Below are positions 12,687-22,667 of a stretch of DNA of 64,000 nt, one piece after another (within the stretch, counting starts at the first letter, position 1; every line of letters begins with the position of its first letter). Source of the DNA: Saccharina japonica (taxonomy: Eukaryota > Sar > Phaeophyceae > Laminariales > Laminariaceae). The stretch spans positions 262,408 through 326,407 of the forward strand of contig MEHQ01000445.1 in the NCBI GenBank assembly GCA_008828725.1, given 5' to 3'. Under the pieces are notes generated by a model. That model was not told the origin of the DNA. It was given only the letters and a program-made list of their open reading frames with translations, and made no database searches. The position numbers and the translations under genes are program-made.

Positions 12687-14215
12687 TCTGATGCCCAAAA
12701 AACAATACTTTAATCAAGTGATCTTTGATGCCCACTTTATCATAGCAATTTAGAGTAGCGCTGATAAAAAAAAAAAACTCGTCACAGCAGTTTGCCTTTG
12801 ATGCCCAATTCCAAATCAACCACAAATAGAACATATATTCTGCATGCGACGATTGACCTTCGATCTCGACATAGACTCAGTCCACGACTAACGAACTTCG
12901 TACCAGGCAAGGCCAGCAAGTGTACATAGCGGCCTCGAAGGTATCATTACGATTCGTAGTCTAGGGGGCGAGCGGTTGCTTGCGGCGTCCGACGGTCTTC
13001 GTCGCAAAAACCTTAAAACACATCCGTTCTTGCGATCGGATAGAGTTTTCGTGTTCTGTTTTGAACTCAGCTGCCAACTGTGTTTTCGTCAGACGCCTGC
13101 TCTGCCTCCTCCGCATATCATCGACCGAGGCGTGATAACTGTGGCACTACGCTCGTAGGGTGGATCGGAGGTCCTCACCAGCGCGATGCGTTCAGAGTTT
13201 ATGACGCAGTCGTTGGGTTTGTCGATCGATATGGCAAAACGTCAAACTTGAAAAAATGCGATTTTTTTCTTGTATATGATACGTACCTGGTATAAAAAAC
13301 CAAGTATCCCCGTCGTCGTACGAGTACTTGACGTATGTACGAGTATGTATGTATGTGCTGTCTGGTACCTGGTATGAACGAACCTGGTATCAACTACGCA
13401 TCCCCGTCGTACATGCGTACTCGTATGAATACAAGTATGAATACAGGCTCCAGGTTCACAGCTATTGAGCCTGTGGCACTTTCCTTCTTGTCTGTATACG
13501 CGTCGAAGAGACGCCAGGTTGTTGATCACACGAGATCTGGTTTGCACGATAAGATACGGAGATCTTATGACAGGGTGAATTGGTGATACTTGCATGGGAG
13601 ATCCTTACGGCGATCTCCGACAAGATGTTACCGGGCGCTTCCGACAAGATGTATGTATGTGCAGGTATATATCATATGTACGAGTATACGAGTTCATAAG
13701 ACACTCTCCTCTCGTACCACACTGGTGATGGTACTCGTATAAGTGCTGATGATGGTGTATCATAGTAGTGTTGAGTTGACGTACAGTAGTATATGTGTTG
13801 TTTGGTATCCACGACCCGGCTCCAAGAAGCACTTCGTACGAGTATGTATGTCCAGGTATACGAGTGATATGAGTACGTAAGACAGCACACAGCACTCTCT
13901 CGTACACTGGCGACGGTGACTGTTCACCCTAGCCAAGGCCACAGTCGTTGAGCAAGATCGTTTATATTTACGCAGGGATGTGTTCATGCACGGATGCTTA
14001 TACTCGTATGTTGGCCTATATCTAGACTTCGGGAATCCGCCGACATTGTAATATTCACAACCGAGGATAGGTTTGCCCCTACACGCTTTGTGCGCTGTCG
14101 ACGTTGTTTACTCTTCTTTAATTCCGGAGTTATCAGGTTGACAGTCTTGTGTTTATATATAAGTTCGTTATTGTTTCTTGCCTTCTCCTGTCTTCTTCAG
14201 CGTATTATATCTTAT
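12687..14215 (-). repeat. Repeat F, full inverted copy (F3)
   Basis: Reverse complement of 5766-7310 over its whole length with few differences. It shares its first kilobase in direct orientation with 11693-12686. Confidence 0.85.
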
Positions 14216-14944
14216 CATTATTATCATCATCTTTGCCATCCGACAATGTGCAGCATGACCTTCAGCGTTGACCACTCATAACATTCCCGAAAGCAGAAAA
14301 CCACGGAAACAAAGGAAACCTATGCGCAAAGTCGAACTGTTTGGCAGCTCTTGTATCTTTGGTTGTGTTTATGTCCCCATCGTTTCTATTTTCTTCACCA
14401 TTATTTGTACTCCTATTAACCTTCGCCGTCAATTTGTTTCCTATTTATTCCATATATGCATGTTCTGAGATCTACGATAGATACGTCTAACCCTAACCGT
14501 CACATATAGACGTATACTTGTGTATTACCGTACATAAGTGTAGACCTTTTTAGAACTGCACCTGCATTTTTGGGGATAAAACATACTCGGAAATATAATG
14601 GAACCGTTACTATTGACTCGATCGTTCTTAGAGCGCCAAACATGTTATCATGCTTGTCAATGTTTAATTGTTGTGGCGCTCAAGGTAAGGAGGTCTATCC
14701 CGCACAAAACCGAGGACTCCCAACAAAAAAGGTTTGAAAATACTCCAAGCGTGGCACGCTGCATACACACGTGTGACACATGGCACACACCGCACACGCA
14801 CGCACACGTGAGACATGGGACACAGCAGTGCCCGTGCAGTAGTGGTGGGATCATATTTGCAGAAGAAGTATATAAAAGGATGCACCGAAGAATGGGCTGA
14901 TAACTTACTAGTAATACTAAGAAAAGTTGAAAAACAGAAAAAAC

Positions 14945-15014
14945 ATCGGTGTGAGAATCGAACTCAAGCCTTCACATCCACAATCGGGCATCGTGACCAT
15001 TTGACTATACTACC
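14945..15014 (-). other. tRNA-like Pol III box pair
   Basis: On the minus strand an A box TAGTCAAATGG (14997-15007) precedes a B box GAGTTCGATTC (14955-14965) at a spacing typical of tRNA genes. A TTGTGGA segment resembles a His anticodon loop. The acceptor and anticodon stems do not pair, so it is a tRNA relic or a SINE head rather than a working tRNA gene. Confidence 0.4.
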
Positions 15015-15066
15015 AAAAATTATTTTTCAAAAACCGGTACACTATTATTTGTCGCGGTGCTCGTTA

Positions 15067-15262
15067 AACGCACGACAGGCCGCACATACACCATGCAAGC
15101 ACAGCAGGCAGCAGCGCAGAAGAGAGTGCTCGTGAAAGTGGTAGGGCAAACAACAGGACATTATTATTTACTGGTACGTACAAAATAACGAGCGCCAGAC
15201 GCACGGCAGGTCGCACATACACCATGCGAGCACAGCAGCAGGCAGCAGCGCAGAAGAGAGAG
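15067..15262 (+). repeat. Diverged tandem duplication
   Basis: Two copies of a block containing CGCACATACACCATGC and GCAGCAGCGCAGAAGAGAG, separated by a stretch with GGGCAAACAACAGGACATT that recurs at 15788-15806. No reading frame is conserved between the copies. Confidence 0.7.
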
Positions 15263-15984
15263 AGGTGTGGTGGTGAGTGCTGATGACGGGTGCAAGCCTC
15301 CGATGAAGCAAACACTAATAGCCACAGCAGTACACGGCGGACCTGCCACAGGAATATCTGCTGCTTGTGCTTCTAGGCGGGGCTGTGACCTCGTTTGTTT
15401 GTGTTCGCTGCTTGTTGTCTGATGTCTTGTAGATTTCTGGAGTGAGCTTCAGGAAATAAACAAAAAAAAACAAAAATATGTAAGAAAAGTTGAGGTACTC
15501 CTATTTGATCAAAGCGACCATTACATTGCGGGCCAGAGTGAGCGTGGGTCAGTCACACACATCAGCACAACAGAAAGGTAGATAGTGGATTACGGATCGC
15601 TTGCTCCGATAAACACAGCTAGCCACAGCAGTACAGCGCAAATGGGTGTGTCACCCACGCACGGTGTTACCTGCTGGTGCTTATGCAGAGTAGTAACGTT
15701 GTGCTATCTGCATGTTCTGTTTCTACCTGTGGTATAACGATATGTCTGCGCTCTCCTGTGTGTGCTCATGATCAGCTCGTGAAAGCAGGGCAAACAACAG
15801 GACATTGTTATTTGCTGGCACGTACGTACAAAATAAGGCCTCATGCAGAGAACCCGGGAAATCGTCTCACCCACTCCCGCGGGAACAAAAACTTTGAGCG
15901 CTCGCCACGCGAGCTACAGTTCTCGGATCGAGCTCAAACCTCGACCAATGTGTCCGGCCGGGCCTCCCGTGTCGGGTACTTAGC

Positions 15985-16190
15985 GTTTGGTATATTTTGG
16001 CTCGAGAATTGTGGAATTAATTTACGCAGTAAAATGATGTCTAAAAGGCACTCACATGGTACAATGGGATAACCTGCTCCCAGAAAACTAAACACAGAAA
16101 AACACCAATCGGGCTAAGCCGCTACGTTTACGTTTCGGCCCCGTACCGCCGAGAAAAAACGGAAACCCTGGCCACACTTTCCTGCTACTA
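15985..16190 (+). repeat. Detached copy of the DIRS element 3' end
   Basis: Matches 29398-29600, the terminal region downstream of the tyrosine recombinase of the DIRS-like element. Shared blocks include GATAACCTGCTCCCAGAAAA and the CGTTTCGGCCCCGTACCGCC segment. No recombinase sequence accompanies it, so it is a remnant of another DIRS copy or a solo terminus. Confidence 0.75.
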
Positions 16191-16231
16191 TGTTACACTA
16201 ATATTATACTGGAACCTTACTGCCCCCCTAA

Positions 16232-18131
16232 CAACGTGCTGTTTCTTTTTAGATGCACAGAAGGCCTACGATACAGTATGGAGAAATGGGCTGTGGAAAA
16301 AGTTGTGGGAAATAGGGATAAGAGGAAAGATGTGGAGAATGATGAAGAAGATGACGGAATGTGCGAGAAGTGCTGTGATGTTGGACGGGGAAATATCGAA
16401 GTACGTTGATATCCTACAAGGAGTTGCACAGGGATGTACGCTATCACCTAATCTATTCAAGGTATATATTAATGACATAATAGTAGCAGTAGAAGCAGCA
16501 TCGCAGGGGGTGTCGGGATTGATGTTTGCGGATGATTTCGTCTGCATATCAGAAACACCCGAAGGACTACAGAAACAAATAGAGATGGCACTAGAGTACA
16601 CCAGGAAGTGGAGAGTGACGGCGAACGTAAAAATATGCGCAGCAGTAGAGTGTTTGCGTTTTGTTTTTCTTACTTTTACTTCTCTAAAAATTCTCCCGAA
16701 GGAAGGATTTGCGGTAAATTTTTTAAAAAACGGCAAAAAAGTACTTTAGAGAAGTACGTTTTTGATCAAAAGTTACGGTAACTTTTGGCTCTCAGTTTCA
16801 TTGGCCTACACACACCGAGCATTCTACCGACGCAGAACGCCACAAATTATGGGACATGTCTCCCATAGGCCCCAACCTTGCTGCTTGCTCTACACAACAC
16901 AACAACCGGTGGGAGCACAGAGGCTCGAGAGGTGTGCTACAGTATGATACGGACAAGCGGTGCTGGATTTTGCTGACGGGGCGCCGGCGGACTGCTGGCG
17001 GCCCGCTACGGTACGCTCTCGCCGGCTTGGTGTCGTGGAGGATGCGCTGTTCAGAAGAACTACTCGTACGAGTACAAGTTACTCGTACGAGTCGTACTCG
17101 AATGGAGACGTAGTCTTACCGCCTTGCTTGTAGAGCGCGACAGGATGACAGATCGCCGTGTATCATTTCAATTTCACCACACTGCGGTAGCAGCACTAGC
17201 AGCACTAGCAGCAGCGGCGGCGCGCCGCCACGGTCTATGTATGTCGAGCCCCGGGCGGGCTTGGAGCGGAGCGTGCCGGCGCGGTGTCGCGCGTAGGTCG
17301 TGGGCAGCAGCAGGAGCAGCACACGACGACAAAAATAGTTGGACGCAAAATCGAGAAAAGCAAAAACGGAAGTTGTTGCTTCTCCTGCTCTGCTGCTGCT
17401 CTGCTGCTGTTGCTACTGCTGCTGCTGCTGCTGCTGCCGCTGCTGCTGGGGCTGCCGCCACATAGCTGCAGCCACCGGTGCTGCTGCTTGCGGTCGTAGG
17501 ATTGCAGCTGCGGCACTGCGGTCATACCCCTGCCGCCGCCACCGTTGCTTGGCCGCCGTTCCTCTCGTACGCTACTTTTTTTTTCGTTGTTTGTTTGGTT
17601 TGCCGCATTGCCTCACCCCACTTCCCTTATTTTTTTCGGAGGCGTCGCCTGCAGGATTTTTTTTACTTCTATCGCAAACACACCGAAACCATGAGGGGAA
17701 GGGAATTCACTTTTTTGAGCGGAAGGAAAGTATATATTTTTTTTACTTCTATCGCAAACACTCTAGTTGTATGTAACGAAGATAAGGAGAGTCCGGTAAC
17801 TTGTTGGTGGAAGTGGGGAGAAGATGAATTACCGATCGTAGACCAGTATACGTACCTTGGTGTAGAGATCTCAAAAGATTGGTCTTGGGATGCACACATG
17901 ACTAAAGTAGTAGGCAAGGGTAAGGCACACGTAGGCAAGATGGAAGCAGTCCTAACAGACTCACACCTTGACACTTGAATTAAGAGATGTATAATGAATG
18001 TGATTGTACCAAAGCTAGAATATGCAGGAGAAGTATGGGAAGGGAATGTGAAGCTCGTGAAACAGCTGGAAACAGTGCAGATGACAGCAGCTAAAAAAGT
18101 ACTAGGATGCTCAAGTACGACGAGTAATTCT
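16232..18131 (+). pseudogene. LINE reverse transcriptase fragment, split by a transposon
   Basis: The first part (16232-16647) carries reverse transcriptase motif A (DAQKAYDTVW), motif B (QGVAQGCTLSPNLFKVYIND) and the catalytic FADDF box. After a 1,116-bp insertion the frame resumes at 17766 with the YLGVEIS segment and the C-terminal region (PKLEYAGEVWEG) typical of non-LTR retrotransposons. Removing the insert and one TA joins the two parts in frame. An in-frame TGA lies at 17976-17978, where relatives usually have a basic residue. The endonuclease half and the N-terminal RT are missing, and the 3' side is cut at about 18128 where repeat X begins. The fragment is not functional. It is a different LINE lineage from the 53-56 kb copy, as the motif sequences differ clearly. 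Confidence 0.85.
16648..17763. mobile_element. TA-target TIR transposon (1,116 bp) inside the LINE
   Basis: Terminal inverted repeats GAGTGTTTGCG start at 16648 and end at 17763, with TA at 16646-16647 and 17764-17765. The right end is partly duplicated: the word TTACTTCTATCGCAAACAC occurs at about 17663 and again at 17743. A second inverted pair (ACTTCTCTAAA near 16680 and TTTAGAGAAGT near 16745) lies just inside the left end. The interior is dominated by CTG/CAG-type triplet runs (17370-17520) and encodes no transposase that I recognise. The element is non-autonomous. Confidence 0.85.
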
Positions 18132-19525
18132 CCATGGGCGTTAGCCCATTGAGTTCTCCTAGCCAAAAATGATTTTCCCGTTGAAATTTTCAAGACGTTT
18201 TTGCGTTGAAATTTTCAACGCGTTTTTACGTTGAAATTTTCAAGACGTTTTTGCGTTGAAATTTTCAAGACGTTTTTGCGTTGAGAATTTTCAAGATGTT
18301 TTGTGAAGCTCGCGATTCACCCTCCAAGCTTGACGCTGCCCAAATCTCGAAGAATCAGCGGGGCGTTGCGTTCGGCGGCGGGGTTGCGAGCGGAGGTAGC
18401 CGAGACACAGACAGGCCTTCTCCGCCAAGGCTCATCTTCCGGCGTTGCGCGTGGCTCAAATGGGAAGAATTCGTCAAACAGGGAGATAACGAGGATGTGG
18501 CCGCCTATTTTTGCGTGAATCCCTCCGCTCCTGTGTATTCGTCTACGAGCGTGGTGCTTGCTTCGAGCGCACACTGTTGTTGTGGGCGGACGAGCAGCAC
18601 AAGCACCACGAGCAGGGTTGGAGGCGGCATCGAGGAGCAACGATAGGCAACACGACGACGTTACACAGTCTGTCAGGCGGGGTGAAGCTTGAGCTAGGAG
18701 CGCCAGGGTGAGAGAGGACAACGGCGAGCGACGGCACAGACCCCAGGTACGAGTTGGTGGTAGTGATGCAGATGATACTTGGCACACCAACAAGTAACAA
18801 CATAAATAGAGCTGTGCTGCTGTATATACGGGCTGAAGAAGCGGTCGCGTACAAACAAACACTCGCCCGGCCCTCAGTCAGCAACTCTCACTGGGGCATC
18901 GGTGAGGGACGATGAGGTGGATGGGCGATGTTCAGGTGGCTCGATGCGAAGCAAGATCTGGTGAGTACCTGCCTCGTACAGCAGTGCACTGCTGCTGTGT
19001 ACTGCAGTTTGCTCAGCGAGGTGGGCTGATCAAGCTGAGGTTCTTTTTGTTGACCTTTCTTATAGGTTTATGTATAATGTGTACTATGTTCAGTATAATA
19101 ACAGTGCATCAGTGCATACCAGTAGCATTTGTGCTCAGCGAGGGACGCTACTCTATATCCTTATTATATAATACGCTTCGGTGGTGGTGGTCGTGGTGAT
19201 GTCGTTTGGGAATACCGGTTTCGGTATGCCCCGCGAGAGACCGGCTTTACCGCGCGCCACCCGACCTCACTCTGGCACAGTTCGGCGTACTGATGTGTTG
19301 CTGTAGCACATGTTGGGTGTGTGGGTGGGTGAATGGGTGGGTGGTTTTTGTTGTCGTTACTGTTGCTGTATGTAGTTGTTGTCGATCTGTTGTTTGTCAC
19401 ACCATACTACTGCTCCGTTGTATGTACCTAGATGTCCATCTACCTGTAGTACTGCACGTACTGCTGCACCTTCATGGCGATATATTTATATGTGTGTGTG
19501 TTTTCCACATTAAACCTTCCTTTCT
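18129..19525 (+). repeat. Repeat X, copy 1
   Basis: About 1.4 kb, repeated in the same orientation at 62253-63652. It opens with a TGGGCGTTAGCCCA hairpin and five 25-bp units built on GTTGAAATTTTCAAGACG (three in copy 2). It later holds a GGGT-rich stretch near 19320 that is longer in copy 2. Reading frames start alike in the two copies but then diverge through indels, which argues against coding. Confidence 0.85.
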
Positions 19526-20361
19526 ACCCGTCGACATCCAGCACACCCAGTGTCCGTGCCGATTCTTCATCCTAAAAAGGTACCAGTTCTGTGGTCACAA
19601 AACTACGACACAGAGACTACGCTTAGTGCAGTAAGCAGATCAGACAATGCAATGCCATATACGACAGGAAAGACCTACCCTGCTAGCAATCCAGGTGCAT
19701 GCAAGAGAAAAAAAGAGAAAAAAAAAAAAGCGAAAAGGAAAAACTAATAAAAAGTAAATATACTGAAGCAAATCAACAATCAAGCAACCAACCAAAAGCA
19801 TGACAAAATAAAATATAGAAAGTGTCGTACTTCTCCCAGAGGAGATGCGACATCCGATCAAAAACTATATGAAATTAAACGAAATGAAATGAAATGACCG
19901 AAAAACAGCGCCAACAGAGCAAGACTAAGAACGACAGGAAAAGACAGGCAGCCGGAGCACACCAAAAGCACCTTCCAGCCAGCCGAGGCAGGTTTGTGCC
20001 CGTAGTACAGGCAGGTTCTACCAGCTAGTCGGTCTGGTACCTACTCTGTTTGCCGTCTCTTTCCTGCTTCCGTCCGCCGTGGTTTCCCTACGAACCCCCC
20101 ACCCTCCGTCTCCATTCCCTTGGGCGCCACCCATACAACGGATACGTGGCACTTCCTACTAGTCCGTTTCGTTCTCGTGTAACACACGAGAGTCCAGGAA
20201 AGAGAACGGGAAATAAAATACCCAAATTAATACGTACGTAGCTAAGCAACCGAAGAAAGTCCCAGGAAAAATACGGAAGGCGGAGAAGAAACAAAGGCAA
20301 AAGCGATCACGGTAACAAAAATAAGTAAAACAAAGTAAATGTATATATATATCTATCTATT
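19526..20361. other. No gene; unique sequence
   Basis: Not matched elsewhere in the window. It contains an A-rich stretch (19710-19770) and short AAATGAAATG repeats near 19870. No supported gene. Confidence 0.4.
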
Positions 20362-21110
20362 ATATATAGTTCGTCTGATGCCCAAAAACAATGCTTTAAT
20401 CAAGTGATCTTCTGATGCCCACTTTATCATACCAGGTAGCAACTTAGAGTGGAGCAAATGCAAAAAAAAAAACTCTCCCACACACACTCAAAACGCACGC
20501 TTCTCCTACGCCGGCATGCCCGGCACGTCTTCTTACGTCGCAGTTGGATACTGAAGTACAACTCGTAGTATGTACGTGCGCCGTGCCTGTCGTCGTGGCC
20601 ACAGCCATTCGCGGCTGCTCTGCGTACGTACGAGTATTGCAGCAGTGCGATTGCTACTTTTAATCTTTGCTGAGAGATTGTTGTATCGTTCATCCTCGCT
20701 CTGGTCGTACTCGTATCATATGACACGTACGTCGCCTTCTGCCACCGTACGCGACGAAAGCACCACTGCTTGCGAAACGGACGGGGTCTCTGAAGGCCCC
20801 TAAATAAAACCCCCTCCTCCTCTGCTCGTGTTGAAAGCCGTCCCGACTTCGCGAAGCTTGGTCATGTTGCATGGCCTACTTACCAGGTACCAGGGGTGGT
20901 CCTGGGGGAAACAAGCAACGCATCCCACCCCATACCGGGTACCAGGTAGCAGGTACCAGAGAGCACCAACAACCATCCTCAAGTCAAGCACCGCCACCAC
21001 CACCACCACCACCACCACAACCAGCTGAGCACCAGCAGCAGCAGACACTTGTCGATGGTGGTGGTGGTGGTGGTGGTGGTGGTTGTGTTTCCTGATACTG
21101 TAACTGTATC
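20362..21110 (+). repeat. Repeat D, partial unit (D0)
   Basis: Begins with the GTTCGTCTGATGCCC end and runs through the block that ends in a (CCA)n stretch, about 45 bases, then a (GGT)n stretch (20990-21082). The same order is seen at 22.7, 24.1 and 58.6-60.1 kb. Its right part (from about 20775) is matched inverted at 61690-62062. Confidence 0.8.
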
Positions 21111-21164
21111 AAGATACTGCTGTAAATCTGAACTCCGAACGAGAAAAAAATTGGCTGAAAAAAA

Positions 21165-22057
21165 TTTGGGCATTAGCCAAAAATAGGTATACGTAGGTAC
21201 TTCGAGCCATTTATAGGTACACTGCGTAATGTACACCGGAAACGGCTTCCGGGCCCGCCTGATATTGGGCCTGCGCTCCATTGTATCTACAAATGGCTTA
21301 AAGTGCGCAGGTACACCTATTCTCGGCTACTCAATGTGCGTATCACCTATTTTTGGCTTCAACTGCACCTATAAATGGCTCGGACGATCACTTTTTGGCA
21401 ACTGAAATATAGACAGACGGCCACATCAGATGCCGGGACTGTCAACCAGCCGACCGTACCAGTACAACCACTGACACTGCGGAGTTATAACGCATTACCT
21501 ACAAGCGATAAATCGTATCGCGATCTCAATGCATACGTATTCAGTACGACATCGCTCCTACACACACATATACTCGTATATGATGCGGAGAAACAACAAC
21601 GACGAGTGTTTCCATGCCGTTATGCTGAAAGTACAGTACACACACTGTAGAGCAGTATATAGTAGAAACTTTGGTATATTTATATACATACGTGTACAGA
21701 GTAATGCCGTACGGTTACGAGGGGGTCTAAGTTACACAGCCGTTGGCGCGGTCCGGAACAACAATCCATACGTAGCAAACGTGGGTGAATGTGTGGCCGT
21801 CTGTCTATATTTCAGTTGCCAAAAAGTGATCGTTTGAGCCATTTATAGGTACAGGTGAAGCCAAAAATAGGTGATACGTACATTGATTAGCCGATAATAG
21901 GTGTACCTACGCACTTTAAGCCATTTGTAGGTACAATGGAGCGTAGGCCCAATATCAGGCGGGCCCGGAAGCCGTTTCCGGTGTACATTACGCAGTGTAC
22001 CTATAAATGGCTCAAAGTGCGTACGAGTAGGTATACCTATTGTTGGCGAATGCCCGA
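21165..22057. mobile_element. Foldback element E, copy 1
   Basis: Two arms of more than 220 bp are inverted copies: 21165-21430 and about 21790-22057. The outer ends read GGGCATTAGCC and GGCGAATGCCC. Each arm alternates AGCCATTTATAGGTAC-type and GCCAAAAATAGGT-type words around a GC-rich core containing GGAAACGGCTTCCGGGCC. The centre (about 21430-21790) is unique and has no recognised coding content. A second copy in opposite orientation lies at 60772-61680. Confidence 0.8.
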
Positions 22058-22344
22058 CAAAAATCTCAACAAGAAAATACTGTTTTTCAAAAATATGGTC
22101 AGGCGTTCTAAAAAAGACGGGAATTTGTACTTGGTGTCCCCGGGTTTTGCCGTCAAGGCACGCCCGTCAAGGCATTTTCCTTGACCCCGTCCGTCAAGGG
22201 GTAAAAGTGCCGTCTCCTGACATCTCAAATGATCTCGATCATCAGCAGAGCCACAGTCTCGCGAGCGATATTTGCAAGCCCATTTCGCGATGACCGCGAG
22301 GCAACCGACAACACAACAAAAAACGTGCCCTCAGGAAGCAGCCA

Positions 22345-22665
22345 GCCCCCCGCATAGACTAGTGGTTAGCTTCAAAGACTACTGGCATTGGTACCCAAGT
22401 TCGAATCCCACCGTGTTGAGATTTTTACTTTATTTGAAAAAATAAAAAGGAACCAATTGCTGAGAGCGCCTTCGTGGCGGGTAGTCGGAATCCGACGCAA
22501 GTCGACGAGGGAAGAGAGTGCTGGAATATCCTCGCGATAAAAATGCAAGGCAAGTACCGTAGAGGGGAGGGGGGAGAAGAACCTACTTAGTGACCCCGGA
22601 TCTGAGTTACGACTAAAGAGGGAGAGAGAAAAGAAGGGCGAAGATAATAAATGGGATGGACAAAA
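22345..22665 (+). mobile_element. tRNA-derived SINE with intact Pol III boxes
   Basis: The head has an A box TAGTGGTTAGC (22360-22370) and a perfect B box GTTCGAATCCC (22399-22409), spaced as in tRNA genes. The ACTA/TGGT anticodon-stem bases around a TGGCA loop can pair. The body of about 250 bp has the blocks shared with copies at 4.6, 40.2 and 60.1 kb. RNA polymerase III would be expected to transcribe it; movement would need a LINE enzyme. Confidence 0.8.
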
Positions 22666-22667
22666 AT

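Larger units (their letters stand above)
10769..14460. repeat. Palindromic compound repeat built from F copies
   Basis: The outer arms are inverted copies of each other: 10769-11665 and about 13660-14460. The outermost bases of both arms are fragments of repeat G, followed by a block shared only by these two arms. Between them lie two direct copies of the inverted right half of F (11693-12686 and 12687-13680). The right arm plus the second copy make one complete inverted F. The whole could fold into a large cruciform, and it explains the mirrored open frames here. Confidence 0.85.

Noticed and set aside
14470..14510. Telomere-like repeat (CCCTAACC)
   Set aside because: Only a single unit; also seen by chance in the recombinase minisatellite.
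17124..17530. Ala-, Ser- and Leu-rich proteins on both strands
   Set aside because: They are translations of a CTG/CAG-type triplet run inside a TA transposon.
18281..18646. Conserved gene in repeat X
   Set aside because: The copy at 62.4 kb shifts frame after about 50 codons, and the similarity is equally high outside the frame.
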